A stretch of DNA of 64,000 bases from Pedobacter punctiformis. Lineage in GTDB: Bacteria > Bacteroidota > Bacteroidia > Sphingobacteriales > Sphingobacteriaceae. The notes beneath the pieces are model-generated. The model did no database searches and was not told where the DNA came from. It worked only from the letters and a program-made list of their open reading frames with translations. Shown piece after piece: positions 32,234-39,739 of the stretch. Position numbers and translations under genes: made by a program. The stretch is from the NCBI RefSeq assembly GCF_027213715.1, contig NZ_JAPWGM010000004.1:186001-250000 (forward strand), read 5' to 3'. How positions within the stretch are numbered: the stretch's first letter is position 1; every line of letters begins with the position of its first letter.

Positions 32234-33679
32234 ATGGAATTACAGGAACTTACTGATTTATTATCTGACCCAAAGAAATTAGTAGACAAGATTACAGAAC
32301 TTGCTCCGGAAATACCCGAGGAAGCATTAAACTTTGAGCCAGAGTTACATAAAGTTGTGACTGATCTCACATATCGACCAGACAGGAAGGTTGATGTTGC
32401 AACCGGAGATAAAGAAGAAGATGGTAGTCCAAAGTATAGGAGCGAAACTAAGCCGGTTCATCGAATTCCATCAGCGACACAAAAGCTAATTATTGATTGG
32501 TCTGTTGATCTTGCTCTATCTGCCGGAGTAGGTATTGATTGTACTCCAAGAGAAGGATTTGCGACCGATGAAATCATGCTGGCCATGGTAAAAAAGACGT
32601 TAGAGGATAATAAGTTTGATTATTTAGCTCAAGAGATTGAGAGACTTAAACAACGATATCTTACTGTGCTTTTAGTTTGGTATAGCGTACCTGCAGAAGA
32701 TGGGTATTGGTTTGACATTACAGGCAAGACCAACAACAAATTTAAAATGCGTTGTACCATACTTAGCCCCGAAGATGGTGATATCATCATCCCAATTCGC
32801 GATCAATATAAAGATATGATTGGAGCGGCTCGAAAGTATAAGGTTAAGGTCGGTGAAAAAGATGTAGAGAAAATGGATCTTTTCCTAAGTGATAAATACA
32901 TAACATTTATTCAAGGCGAAACCGGATGGGCAATTGAAACGAGTACTCCTATAACTTATGGTAAAGCTAATTTTATTCTTGATGAGCAAAAGCGCACCGA
33001 ATGGGCCGATGTAAGTTCAAAAATTACACGTGTTGAGGAAATAGATAGTGATACAGCCGACGAAAATCAGACCAGCGCATTCCCTATCCTTGTAGCAACC
33101 GGAAATATCGTTGCGGCATCAGGGGGAGGAACTTCCAATACCCGTAAGACCTTTCAAATGGATGGCGATAAAGCTGATCTAAAATACGTTGAAAGCAAAG
33201 GTGGGCAGGAGTCAGCAAGTAATGAGCGCAAGAATATCAGAACAGATATTTTTATTGAAACGGCTACACCCGATTTAAAGTTTGAGGATATATCAGGTGA
33301 TTTGCCTGGCGTAACAATTGAAATGATGCTGCTACCATCTACCAATAAAGCCAGACGTAAGCAGCAAGGAAGTATTGGTATATTTCACCAGCGTAATCTA
33401 AATTTCCTTAAATCTGCCATGGCCATCATTAATACTGATGTTAAGCCGTCATTGGGTTTAGTTATGAAACCTAAATTTAAAATTGAATTGCCACGGAATC
33501 TAACCGAAGAATATAACCGGGTTGTCGAATTGGTTTCTGCTGGATTAATGTCAGTAAGAACCGCAATACAGACTTTAGGGTTTGTGGATGATATAGATGC
33601 GGAGATTGCGGCTATTGAATCAGAAGTTGCTAAGAGGGCATCTTTGGCGCCAGCGCCACAACCAATACCAGTAGTTTAA
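32234..33679 (+). CDS. Portal protein
   Basis: 481 residues from the ATG at 32234 (a TTG-started longer frame runs through the terminator T run and is rejected). Size, position after terminase and before scaffold/capsid, and segments such as YRPDRKVDVATGD, RMRCTILSPEDGDIIIPIRDQ-like and a long C-terminal helix (NLTEEYNRVVELVSAGLMSVRTAIQTLGFVDDIDAEIAAIESE) fit an SPP1/HK97-class portal, the dodecameric channel at the DNA vertex. No single sequence motif proves it. Confidence 0.82.
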   Translation: MELQELTDLLSDPKKLVDKITELAPEIPEEALNFEPELHKVVTDLTYRPDRKVDVATGDKEEDGSPKYRSETKPVHRIPSATQKLIIDWSVDLALSAGVGIDCTPREGFATDEIMLAMVKKTLEDNKFDYLAQEIERLKQRYLTVLLVWYSVPAEDGYWFDITGKTNNKFKMRCTILSPEDGDIIIPIRDQYKDMIGAARKYKVKVGEKDVEKMDLFLSDKYITFIQGETGWAIETSTPITYGKANFILDEQKRTEWADVSSKITRVEEIDSDTADENQTSAFPILVATGNIVAASGGGTSNTRKTFQMDGDKADLKYVESKGGQESASNERKNIRTDIFIETATPDLKFEDISGDLPGVTIEMMLLPSTNKARRKQQGSIGIFHQRNLNFLKSAMAIINTDVKPSLGLVMKPKFKIELPRNLTEEYNRVVELVSAGLMSVRTAIQTLGFVDDIDAEIAAIESEVAKRASLAPAPQPIPVV

Positions 33680-33680
33680 C

Positions 33681-34166
33681 ATGACCGGCATAACTACGAA
33701 CTTCATAGATTTATTCAAAGAGGATATCTTCTTGTTGGGTGATTTTACTGACTTCTTTTGTGGCAATAGGATTGGTGAGGGGTGCAGCAGGTCTGTGTAC
33801 GAATATCGTATTGATCCCCGTTATGTTATTAAAATTGATCGGACCAATTTGTTTAACAATGTTGCTGAGTGGGATATCTGGCATTCGTTAAAAGATAGTG
33901 AACACGGTAAATATTTAGCGCCTTGCTTATCAATATCGAGTTGTGGTAGGGTAATGCTGCAACGCCGTACTCAGCTCATCAAGTTTAACCAATTACCTGA
34001 GAAGGTGCCAGCTTTCTTTGCTGATACCAAATTACAGAATTGGGGCAGGATTGGTAAGAGCATCGTTTGTCATGATTATGCCAACCATGCATTTTATGCA
34101 GGCGGCAATAGAATGGTAAAGGCTAAATGGTGGGATGATAGTATTGGTCATTTTAAGGTCATTTGA
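33681..34166 (+). CDS. Protein kinase-like N-lobe protein
   Basis: 161 residues. GNRIGEGCSRSVYEYRIDPRYVIKID (about 29-54) looks like a kinase glycine-rich loop followed by the ATP-binding Lys. Later GKSIVCHDYANHAFYAGGNRMV could be a truncated C-lobe, but the catalytic HRD and DFG motifs are not seen. It starts one base after the portal. It is either a minimal or pseudo-kinase or a structural protein that imitates the loop. Head-associated kinase-like proteins are known in phages near the portal. Confidence 0.5.
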   Translation: MTGITTNFIDLFKEDIFLLGDFTDFFCGNRIGEGCSRSVYEYRIDPRYVIKIDRTNLFNNVAEWDIWHSLKDSEHGKYLAPCLSISSCGRVMLQRRTQLIKFNQLPEKVPAFFADTKLQNWGRIGKSIVCHDYANHAFYAGGNRMVKAKWWDDSIGHFKVI

Positions 34167-34186
34167 AACAAAATTAAAATAAAAAC

Positions 34187-34226
34187 TTCTCAAATTTGGG
34201 AATTACGAGAATTGTTTTTATCTTAG
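34187..34226 (+). promoter_or_regulatory. TTCTC-N15-GAGAA promoter element D
   Basis: TTCTC (34187-34191), 15 nt, GAGAA (34207-34211). The first nine spacer bases are identical to elements A and C. TTTG (34195-34198), 20 nt, TATCTTAG (34219-34226). It drives the structured RNA that follows. Confidence 0.74.
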
Positions 34227-34497
34227 CATAAGCAAAAGGGAAACCAAGCAAGCAACGATCTGAAATAAGTCGTTGCTTCGACGTCAACGACACATTGCTT
34301 TTTGCATTAACAACTAAATTATTTGCTTATGCCTAGTTAATTAGAGGGACTAGCCACCCAAATCGATGACGATTGGTTGTAGGCTCTTGAGATAGATGAA
34401 ACCCACTGACTGTATTAATTTACGGAGTGGGTTATTTAGGTGAGAGCAGTTAATTTAGATAGCCGTGGTTGATTTTATAAGTCGCCACGGTTTTTTG
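34226..34497 (+). ncRNA. Structured non-coding RNA D
   Basis: About 270 nt without an ORF. Stems seen: 11 bp (34226-34236 with 34322-34332); 9 bp (34250-34258 with 34270-34278), in competition with 7 bp (34269-34275 with 34285-34291); CTAGT/ACTAG (34333-34353); AACCCACT/AGTGGGTT (about 34399-34432); and a final terminator stem at 34461-34492. The two competing helices share one strand, as in a switch. No known RNA family is recognised. Confidence 0.55.
34461..34496 (+). terminator. Intrinsic terminator at the end of RNA D
   Basis: CCGTGG / CCACGG (8 bp counting flanking pairs) followed by TTTTTT, 23 nt before the HNH gene. Confidence 0.8.
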
Positions 34498-34518
34498 AAC
34501 CCACATTAAAACTTATTT

Positions 34519-35190
34519 ATGGTTATTACTTTGAAAGATGTTCACATTGGAACAGTAAAAGGCTATTTGACTGTTTTGAGGTTTTACAAAGGCATTCAAA
34601 CTAATAGAAAAAGAGACTTCGTTGCTTGCAGATGCTTTTGCGGAAACGAGTACAATATGCAGCTTTACAATTTTGTGAATGCTTCTGAAAAAGTTTCATG
34701 TGGTTGTGCCAGAAGGATTGGAAACGACATCAACATAAGAAGAGATTCTCCAGAGTATAGAGCATGGAGGGACATGAGGGACCGTTGTTATAATCCGAAT
34801 AAAAAGGACTATGTGCGATATGGAGAAAGAGGTATTGAAGTCTGCAAAAGATGGTTAGAGAGTTATGATAACTTTTATTTAGATATGGGGAAGCGGCCAA
34901 GCAAAAGCCATTCTTTAGATCGAATAGACAATAATGGAAGCTACGAACCTGATAATTGCAGATGGACTACACCAGTAGTACAGGCAAACAATAGGAGGAA
35001 AAGAACAACCGGTTATGATAATGCTGGAGCTCCAAAAAGAAGGGTTAAATGCTTAGATACAGGTGAAGTTTTCGATAGTATGACAAAATTATCAAAGCAC
35101 ACAAACATGACCACCAATAGATTGGTAAGAAGGTTTAAGAACAGCGACATAGCAATAATTAACAGTTATTCTTTTGTCGAATTAAGATAA
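34519..35190 (+). CDS. HNH homing-type endonuclease
   Basis: 223 residues in three parts. First, an N-terminal zinc-finger-like cluster, C37-R-C39-F-C41 with C61-G-C63. Second, an HNH core, HSLDRIDNNGSYEPDNCRWTTPVVQANNRR (131-160; His131, Asp134, Asn146, Asn157). Third, a C-terminal NUMOD-type helix pair, VKCLDTGEVFDSMTKLSKHTNMTTNRLVRRF. This is the layout of phage mobile HNH endonucleases. It is flanked by structured non-coding segments, each ending in a terminator, and GGACTAG occurs on both sides (34347 and 35191). Confidence 0.9.
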   Translation: MVITLKDVHIGTVKGYLTVLRFYKGIQTNRKRDFVACRCFCGNEYNMQLYNFVNASEKVSCGCARRIGNDINIRRDSPEYRAWRDMRDRCYNPNKKDYVRYGERGIEVCKRWLESYDNFYLDMGKRPSKSHSLDRIDNNGSYEPDNCRWTTPVVQANNRRKRTTGYDNAGAPKRRVKCLDTGEVFDSMTKLSKHTNMTTNRLVRRFKNSDIAIINSYSFVELR

Positions 35191-35370
35191 GGACTAGACG
35201 AGTTCATTTAGAAACGAGCAGCAGAGAGATGTAAGGGTGCCAATAGTCCGCACCATTAAAAGCCCTGCCCCAATGGGTAATCCAATCGGGAGCAGGCAAG
35301 TTACTGACCAAATATGGTCATAGTTTAGGTTTAGGTTAGTAGTCGGGTTGGTTCCCCGGCTACTTTTTTT
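35191..35370 (+). ncRNA. Structured RNA downstream of the HNH gene
   Basis: Within 180 nt: GGACTA (35191-35196) complementary to TAGTCC (35242-35247), GGTGC/GCACC (about 35235-35253), CCTGC/GCAGG (35264-35268 with 35292-35296), TGACCA-AATA-TGGTCA (35305-35320), and a final terminator. No ORF. It may be the 3' part of the RNA interrupted by the HNH gene or an independent 3' UTR structure. Confidence 0.5.
35339..35370 (+). terminator. Intrinsic terminator
   Basis: GTAGTCGGG (35339-35347) with CCCGGCTAC (35355-35363; one G-U pair), then seven T residues. Confidence 0.88.
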
Positions 35371-35424
35371 ACACTACAACCATTTTGCAGAACCAAGTTG
35401 ATTGATACTTAAAAAAAATAATAT

Positions 35425-35661
35425 ATGAAAACTGTAGAATTCGGTCAAATGAAGGGTTATCCTCATTATTTGCAAATTAAATTAAATAAAGGTGGTGGTC
35501 ATATTGTAGATATGGTTTCGTCTAATGACAATGTTTTAGAAGTTGGAGATGTTATCGAAAAACTTCAGTCATCTTACACTATAAATGAGATTGTAGAAGA
35601 AAGACCTGCTAAGGGAGACCATCCAATACCTGTTACTTTTCAAAGATTGTTGACTAGTTAG
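35425..35661 (+). CDS. Hypothetical protein
   Basis: 78 residues, mostly beta by appearance (PHYLQIKLNKGGGHIVDMVSSNDNVLEVGDVIEKLQSSYTINEIVEER). No family recognised. First gene after the terminator at 35370. Confidence 0.6.
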   Translation: MKTVEFGQMKGYPHYLQIKLNKGGGHIVDMVSSNDNVLEVGDVIEKLQSSYTINEIVEERPAKGDHPIPVTFQRLLTS

Positions 35662-35664
35662 TTT

Positions 35665-35757
35665 ATGATCCAATCCAACACACCCCTAACAAACGCAAAA
35701 CATATCCTTTGGTGGGTTGTGATTGCGGTAATAGCATGGTACACGAACAGTAACTAA
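35665..35757 (+). CDS. Small membrane peptide, 30 aa
   Basis: Single hydrophobic helix (HILWWVVIAVIAWY) in a 30-residue frame between two genes. Weak call based on spacing and composition. Confidence 0.4.
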   Translation: MIQSNTPLTNAKHILWWVVIAVIAWYTNSN

Positions 35758-35769
35758 TTAAATAAATAT

Positions 35770-36096
35770 ATGAATAAGAGAAGATTTGGATTGATTGCCA
35801 CGGCAATGGGTATGGCTGGGCTAATGGGATCAGCACAAGCAGCAACATCAGCTACGGCTAAGCTAACAGAGCAAGTAAACGAACTTAAAGGCACAAAAGA
35901 AGAACGCAAAAGCAAAGAAGCAATCAACATCAATCAAGATGGGGGTTTGGACTTCAATCCTTTCCTTTTCAATGATGCTGGCCTTTCACCAAAAGAATAC
36001 GGTTTGCGTTTTGGCACCGGGAAGTCATTCATCTGCAAAAGTAACCGCAAACGTTTTGCAACTAACGCCAAATTAAAGAGAAGGAGGATAAAATAA
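35770..36096 (+). CDS. Exported small basic protein
   Basis: 108 residues with a signal peptide ending AQA (MNKRRFGLIATAMGMAGLMGSAQA), then an acidic/Lys-rich stretch and a strongly basic tail (SNRKRFATNAKLKRRRIK). Role unknown. Stop overlaps the MazG-like start. Confidence 0.6.
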   Translation: MNKRRFGLIATAMGMAGLMGSAQAATSATAKLTEQVNELKGTKEERKSKEAININQDGGLDFNPFLFNDAGLSPKEYGLRFGTGKSFICKSNRKRFATNAKLKRRRIK

Positions 36097-36464
36097 TGAC
36101 ACAATTAACCAAACTACAATTTTGGACACAAAATGTATCTGTGTTGCAAAATCACATCTATCAGCAAAATGTTGCTGCAGGTTGGCATTCAAAACCACGT
36201 GAAGTTGGAACATGCCTAATGCTTATTGTAAGCGAGGTTGCAGAAGCAATGGAAGGAGATCGAAAAGGATTGATGGACGATCACTTGCCAAGCCGTTCAA
36301 TGCTTGAAGTAGAATTAGCAGATGCAATAATCCGGATCCTTGATTTAGCAGGCCGTGAAGAATTAGATGTTGCGGGAGCTATTCACGATAAATTAATTTA
36401 TAATCAAACAAGAGCTGATCACAAACTAGAAAATCGTAGCAAAGAAGGGGGTAAGAAATACTAA
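36096..36464 (+). CDS. MazG-like nucleotide pyrophosphohydrolase
   Basis: 122 residues. CLMLIVSEVAEAMEGDRKGL followed by LEVELADAIIRILDLAGREELD is the all-alpha NTP-PPase motif (ExxE then ExxD metal ligands). These enzymes hydrolyse (d)NTPs or, in phages, may lower alarmone or unusual nucleotides during infection. Confidence 0.88.
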   Translation: MTQLTKLQFWTQNVSVLQNHIYQQNVAAGWHSKPREVGTCLMLIVSEVAEAMEGDRKGLMDDHLPSRSMLEVELADAIIRILDLAGREELDVAGAIHDKLIYNQTRADHKLENRSKEGGKKY

Positions 36465-36670
36465 TGACACAAACAGCAATTTTAGAGAGAGAGAATAAGG
36501 TGCTTAAGTCCCAACTGCAGGAAGCGGTTGAGCTACTAAGCGGTGTTAAGTCACAGGTTGGACTAACCTGGCAGGAACCGATTTCAGAGTTTACATCAAG
36601 GGTAGGGGGCAAACGCCACAATCCGAATGATTGGTCAATGGCTGACCGGAACGGAGAGCAGGGAATATGA
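36464..36670 (+). CDS. Hypothetical small protein
   Basis: 68 residues: an N-terminal coiled coil (AILERENKVLKSQLQEAVELLSGVKSQV) and a short polar tail. Overlaps both neighbours (TAATG and ATGA junctions). Confidence 0.6.
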   Translation: MTQTAILERENKVLKSQLQEAVELLSGVKSQVGLTWQEPISEFTSRVGGKRHNPNDWSMADRNGEQGI

Positions 36671-36990
36671 GCGATTTAGAATCAACAGAGCAATTTAGGT
36701 TTTGCAACCACCATCACGAACTAGATGAAAACTATGAGTTAGTTAATTTTGGTGATGGCGAGTTTGTAGCCAATAAAGCTGCGGTACCCTTATTAAAAGC
36801 ACTCAATGAAGTAGGATTAAAAACCAGAACGCATCATTATACCGGTGAAGGTCCTGCGTTCATATCAATACTACTCGACGATATTCAGGTTGAAATAAAA
36901 ACAGTAAATGAGATAGATGCAGATCGGACCAAATATAATGGTAAGAAAGAATTGTTATTGATGTGGAATGTTACCCATCCAGTTGACTGA
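36667..36990 (+). CDS. Hypothetical protein
   Basis: 107 residues containing NHHHELDENYELVNFGDGEFVANKAAVPLLKALNEVGLKTRTHHYTGEGPAFISI. Unknown; His-rich patches might bind metal. Its 3' end overlaps by 20 bp a convergent minus-strand regulator gene. Confidence 0.6.
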   Translation: MSDLESTEQFRFCNHHHELDENYELVNFGDGEFVANKAAVPLLKALNEVGLKTRTHHYTGEGPAFISILLDDIQVEIKTVNEIDADRTKYNGKKELLLMWNVTHPVD

Positions 36991-37198
36991 TATTATAACC
37001 AAGCTTTTTAAGGGCTTCTAAGGCTAGTTGTTCATCTTTTGGGGTAATGCGTTGTTTACTATTTCCTTGCACCACTTCGTTTAGCTTGTTGCTTAGCTTG
37101 TTCTTATTGTAGCGTGGCTTATCATCGCCATACATAGCAACAGCCAAATCAGCTTGACTAATCAGAGGGTTGTCCTTAAGAAACTTCTTTAAATCCAT
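36971..37198 (-). CDS. Small HTH-type regulator, probably leaderless
   Basis: 75 residues from the ATG at 37198. LISQADLAVAMYGDDKPRYNKNKLSNKLNEVVQGNSKQRITPKDEQLALEALKKLGYN resembles small phage DNA-binding regulators with an HTH between QADLAVAMYG and NKLSNKL. The -7 box TATATTTG (minus, 37211-37204) ends only 5 nt before the ATG, so the mRNA would start at or near the start codon. It is divergent from the gene at 37337. Confidence 0.65.
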   Translation of the reverse strand: MDLKKFLKDNPLISQADLAVAMYGDDKPRYNKNKLSNKLNEVVQGNSKQRITPKDEQLALEALKKLGYNISQLDG

Positions 37199-37203
37199 TA
37201 GCA

Positions 37204-37291
37204 CAAATATAGTAAAATATTATACAATGCAAATGACTTATATTTAATGACAAACCAATGACAGTAATATAATGCAATCGCATTATATTTG
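37204..37291. promoter_or_regulatory. Divergent promoters with ATGC palindrome
   Basis: Minus: TTTG (37233-37230), 18 nt, TATATTTG (37211-37204). Plus: TATATTTG (37284-37291) ahead of the gene at 37337. Between them is the palindrome ATAATGC-AATC-GCATTAT (37269-37286), plus a related ATGCAAAT at 37228. Probably the operator of the small HTH protein. Confidence 0.6.
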
Positions 37292-37336
37292 TTCTATACA
37301 AAAAGCAATGAAGCTTTTAATAAACGATCTCTAAAA

Positions 37337-37639
37337 ATGAATTTATTAACTAATGAAGAAGCTAAGGACGTAAGAAGAGCTCTAATCATGACAATGCAAA
37401 GGGCCGACTTAACCGAGAATCCAGCAGATAAGATTTTTGCTGACAGATTGGAAAAAATCGAAGAAAAGTTGAATGAGGGAAGCGAACGAGAGAAAGTATT
37501 ACTACTCGAAATCTTTTCAAATCCGGAAGGTCTTTTTGAAATGGTAAGCAAAGACACCCAGTACTTACTAAAATGTGAAAAGAAATACACCAAAAAAGAA
37601 GTTAAAGAATTTGCTAAAAAGATTTTCGATTCAATTTAA
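37337..37639 (+). CDS. Hypothetical helical protein
   Basis: 100 residues from the ATG at 37337 (a TTG-started longer frame overlaps the promoter). Charged helices: LLTNEEAKDVRRALIMTMQRADLTENPADKIFADRLEKIEEKL. It is the first gene rightward of the divergent operator. Confidence 0.62.
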   Translation: MNLLTNEEAKDVRRALIMTMQRADLTENPADKIFADRLEKIEEKLNEGSEREKVLLLEIFSNPEGLFEMVSKDTQYLLKCEKKYTKKEVKEFAKKIFDSI

Positions 37640-37646
37640 ACTAAAC

Positions 37647-37666
37647 AGCGGGGCGTTAACCCCGCT
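37647..37666 (+). terminator. Hairpin after the 37337 gene
   Basis: AGCGGGG-CGTTAA-CCCCGCT, a perfect 7-bp GC-rich stem without a T run. May end or protect the transcript. Confidence 0.5.
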
Positions 37667-37681
37667 AACTAAAACCTATAA

Positions 37682-37930
37682 ATGAAGATTATGAAAAACC
37701 TAAATCAATTCAAAAGCACAATCAAATCATTATTCCCTTCAGATAAAATATCTTTTAAATCAAAAGGCAACGGAACAGCATTTGGAGTTGATGGTGAGAT
37801 TTATATCGCGTCAATCAAAAAAGATTGGAGTTATGAAATACCAAATAACATATATAGCCAATTAGTAAAGCTGGGCTGTACTACTGGAAGCGTAAACAAT
37901 ATAGTTAAAGTTAATTTTATAAACAACTAA
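37682..37930 (+). CDS. Hypothetical small protein
   Basis: 82 residues (Met4 possible) similar in size to HicA-like folds (NLNQFKSTIKSLFPSDKISFKSKGNGTAFGVDGEIYIASIKKDWSYEIPNNIYSQLVKLG), but no catalytic His is seen. Two hairpins (37930-37955, 37960-37984) follow it. Confidence 0.55.
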   Translation: MKIMKNLNQFKSTIKSLFPSDKISFKSKGNGTAFGVDGEIYIASIKKDWSYEIPNNIYSQLVKLGCTTGSVNNIVKVNFINN

Positions 37931-38010
37931 TTACCGTTACTGCAATTGCGGTAATGCCAGCGCAACGCCCTAAACGGCTTGCGCATAAGGCAGTAAAAAA
38001 TCATCCCACA

Positions 38011-38121
38011 ATGTATAATCGTCCCGGAAGTAAATGCATAGTGCCTAAATGGGTGCTTGCAACAATAATGAGTATAGCAGTAGCAGGATTAATAATGATG
38101 TTCTGCTTTGGTAGAGTTTAA
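38011..38121 (+). CDS. Small membrane peptide, 36 aa
   Basis: One hydrophobic helix (WVLATIMSIAVAGLIMMFCF) after a short basic head. Its 3' end overlaps the longer TTG-started form of the next gene. Weak call. Confidence 0.4.
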   Translation: MYNRPGSKCIVPKWVLATIMSIAVAGLIMMFCFGRV

Positions 38122-38131
38122 AGAAAAGAAG

Positions 38132-39046
38132 ATGGAAAAGGAAACACTGCATATAGCAGCCGCCGGAATGGGGGTTAATACGATAGCTTATTTAATTAAA
38201 TGCGATAAGAAAGGAATTATTTTCGATGCAATTTTGTTTGCCGATCCAGGTAAGGAAAATCCAAAAACCTACGAATACATTCCTATTTTAAACAAATGGT
38301 TAATAGATCATAATCAACCTGAAGTAACTATTGTAAGGCAAGTGAATAAATACGGTGATTTTGTTGGCCTTTATCAGGACTGTATCAACAACAAAGCATT
38401 GCCAAGTATTGTTTACGGTTTCAAAACGTGTTCATTAAAATTTAAGAAATCTCCACAAGACAAATATTTAAATAATTGGGAGCCAACAAAATTTGCATGG
38501 GATAATGGTATACCAGTATTCAAATACAAAGGTTTTGATGCTGATGAAGGACACAGAACAAAGAAAGAATACCCTGATGTTAAATATACCGATGTTCATC
38601 CTTTAGTTGATTTAAATATGGGACGTTTTGAGTGCATTCAAACAATTATTGACGCTGGTTTGCCTCTACCTCCAAAATCATCCTGCACATTCTGTCCTTC
38701 AATGAAGCCATGGGAAATAATTGAGTTGTACGAAAATAACATAAAAGAGTTCCACGATGCAATAACGATGGAAAGAAATGCCGCCGAAAATATAACTACA
38801 GTTAAAGGTTTAGGTAGGGATTTTAGTTGGTGGGATTTAATAAAAGCTTACCGGTACTTGCAGATGATCAAAACACGTAAAAGCATGGGTATAATAATAC
38901 CAGAAAAAATTAAAAAACTAATGCTTAAAGTAAATAGGTCAAGGCCTATAGATTATGAAAAGCTCGCCAAAGAACGTAATGTTAAAGATGCGGTTTGCGA
39001 CTTATTTAGTCAAAACATAAATATACCATGTGAATGCATGGATTAA
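38132..39046 (+). CDS. PP-loop ATPase, PAPS reductase-like phage protein
   Basis: 304 residues from the ATG at 38132. HIAAAGMGVNTIAYLIKC is a modified PP-loop (usual SGGxDS), followed by FADPGKENPKTYEYIPILNKWL. KTCSLKFKKSPQDKYL and SSCTFCPSMKPWEIIELY supply four Cys for Zn or an Fe-S cluster. The family activates a substrate with ATP for sulfur or other chemistry. Phage members are linked to nucleotide or DNA modification or counter-defence, but the substrate is not known. No dnd or 7-deazaguanine partner gene is nearby. Confidence 0.78.
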   Translation: MEKETLHIAAAGMGVNTIAYLIKCDKKGIIFDAILFADPGKENPKTYEYIPILNKWLIDHNQPEVTIVRQVNKYGDFVGLYQDCINNKALPSIVYGFKTCSLKFKKSPQDKYLNNWEPTKFAWDNGIPVFKYKGFDADEGHRTKKEYPDVKYTDVHPLVDLNMGRFECIQTIIDAGLPLPPKSSCTFCPSMKPWEIIELYENNIKEFHDAITMERNAAENITTVKGLGRDFSWWDLIKAYRYLQMIKTRKSMGIIIPEKIKKLMLKVNRSRPIDYEKLAKERNVKDAVCDLFSQNINIPCECMD

Positions 39047-39059
39047 CTAATCAAAGAAT

Positions 39060-39470
39060 ATGAGAGAAATAAAATTTAGAGTATGGAATCAAGACGAGAA
39101 AAAATACTTTATTCCTTTCATTGGGGGTAGAATAGATTTAGGTCTTCAATACTATGAGACACATGTTAAATGTGCTTATCCTGAACAATTCACCGGCTTA
39201 AAAGACAAGAACGGTAAGGATATTTATGAGGGGGATATATTGCATTTTAAAACCTATGCTGGTGGTGGGTTTGCCAAAACAGGGATTGATTGTTATGCAG
39301 AAGTTGTGTTTGGAGATCACAATCTAAAGGACGATGTATTATACAGAAGTCATGGATTTTACTTGTTAACAGGTAAAAGTTATAGCCCGACATCTATTCA
39401 TTATTGGTTAAAATCACATAAGGCTGTTGTTATTAGCAACATTCACGAAAACCCTGACTTAATCAAATAA
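39060..39470 (+). CDS. YopX family protein
   Basis: 136 residues. REIKFRVWNQDEKKY, then EQFTGLKDKNGKDIYEGDILHF, and near the end GNIHENPDLI-type ISNIHENPDLIK are the standard YopX marks. Widespread in phages, function unknown. Confidence 0.93.
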   Translation: MREIKFRVWNQDEKKYFIPFIGGRIDLGLQYYETHVKCAYPEQFTGLKDKNGKDIYEGDILHFKTYAGGGFAKTGIDCYAEVVFGDHNLKDDVLYRSHGFYLLTGKSYSPTSIHYWLKSHKAVVISNIHENPDLIK

Positions 39471-39472
39471 CC

Positions 39473-39739
39473 ATGAAAACAGCAGAAGAAATAGCTATAA
39501 AACACGGTTTGTATCATTCTTACACAAAAGAAGCGGATGATAAAGCAATAGCCGCCATGAAAGAATACGCCAATCAGAAGCTTGAAGAGGCAGCGGACAT
39601 TTCAGAGCATGAAAAATTACATTATATATGGCAAGAATCGGCATCAGATAATACACATGATAGCCTTTATTCAAGAGGTAAAGCTGTAGCGTTTGGCGAA
39701 ATAAGAAAATCAATCCTTGAACTTAAAGACGAAATATAA
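39473..39739 (+). CDS. Hypothetical small protein
   Basis: 88 residues: AEEIAIKHGLYHSYTKEADDKAIAAMKEYANQKLEEAADI, then a helical tail. A common Bacteroidota phage small-protein pattern without known function. Confidence 0.62.
   Translation: MKTAEEIAIKHGLYHSYTKEADDKAIAAMKEYANQKLEEAADISEHEKLHYIWQESASDNTHDSLYSRGKAVAFGEIRKSILELKDEI

Noticed and set aside
34226..35370. Self-splicing group I intron containing the HNH gene
   Set aside because: GGACTA/TAGTCC (35191, 35242) looks like a P7 pair, but I could not place P3, P4, P6 or P8, TAGTCC also sits in a competing GGTGC/GCACC hairpin, two terminators interrupt the unit, and no split coding exon is visible.
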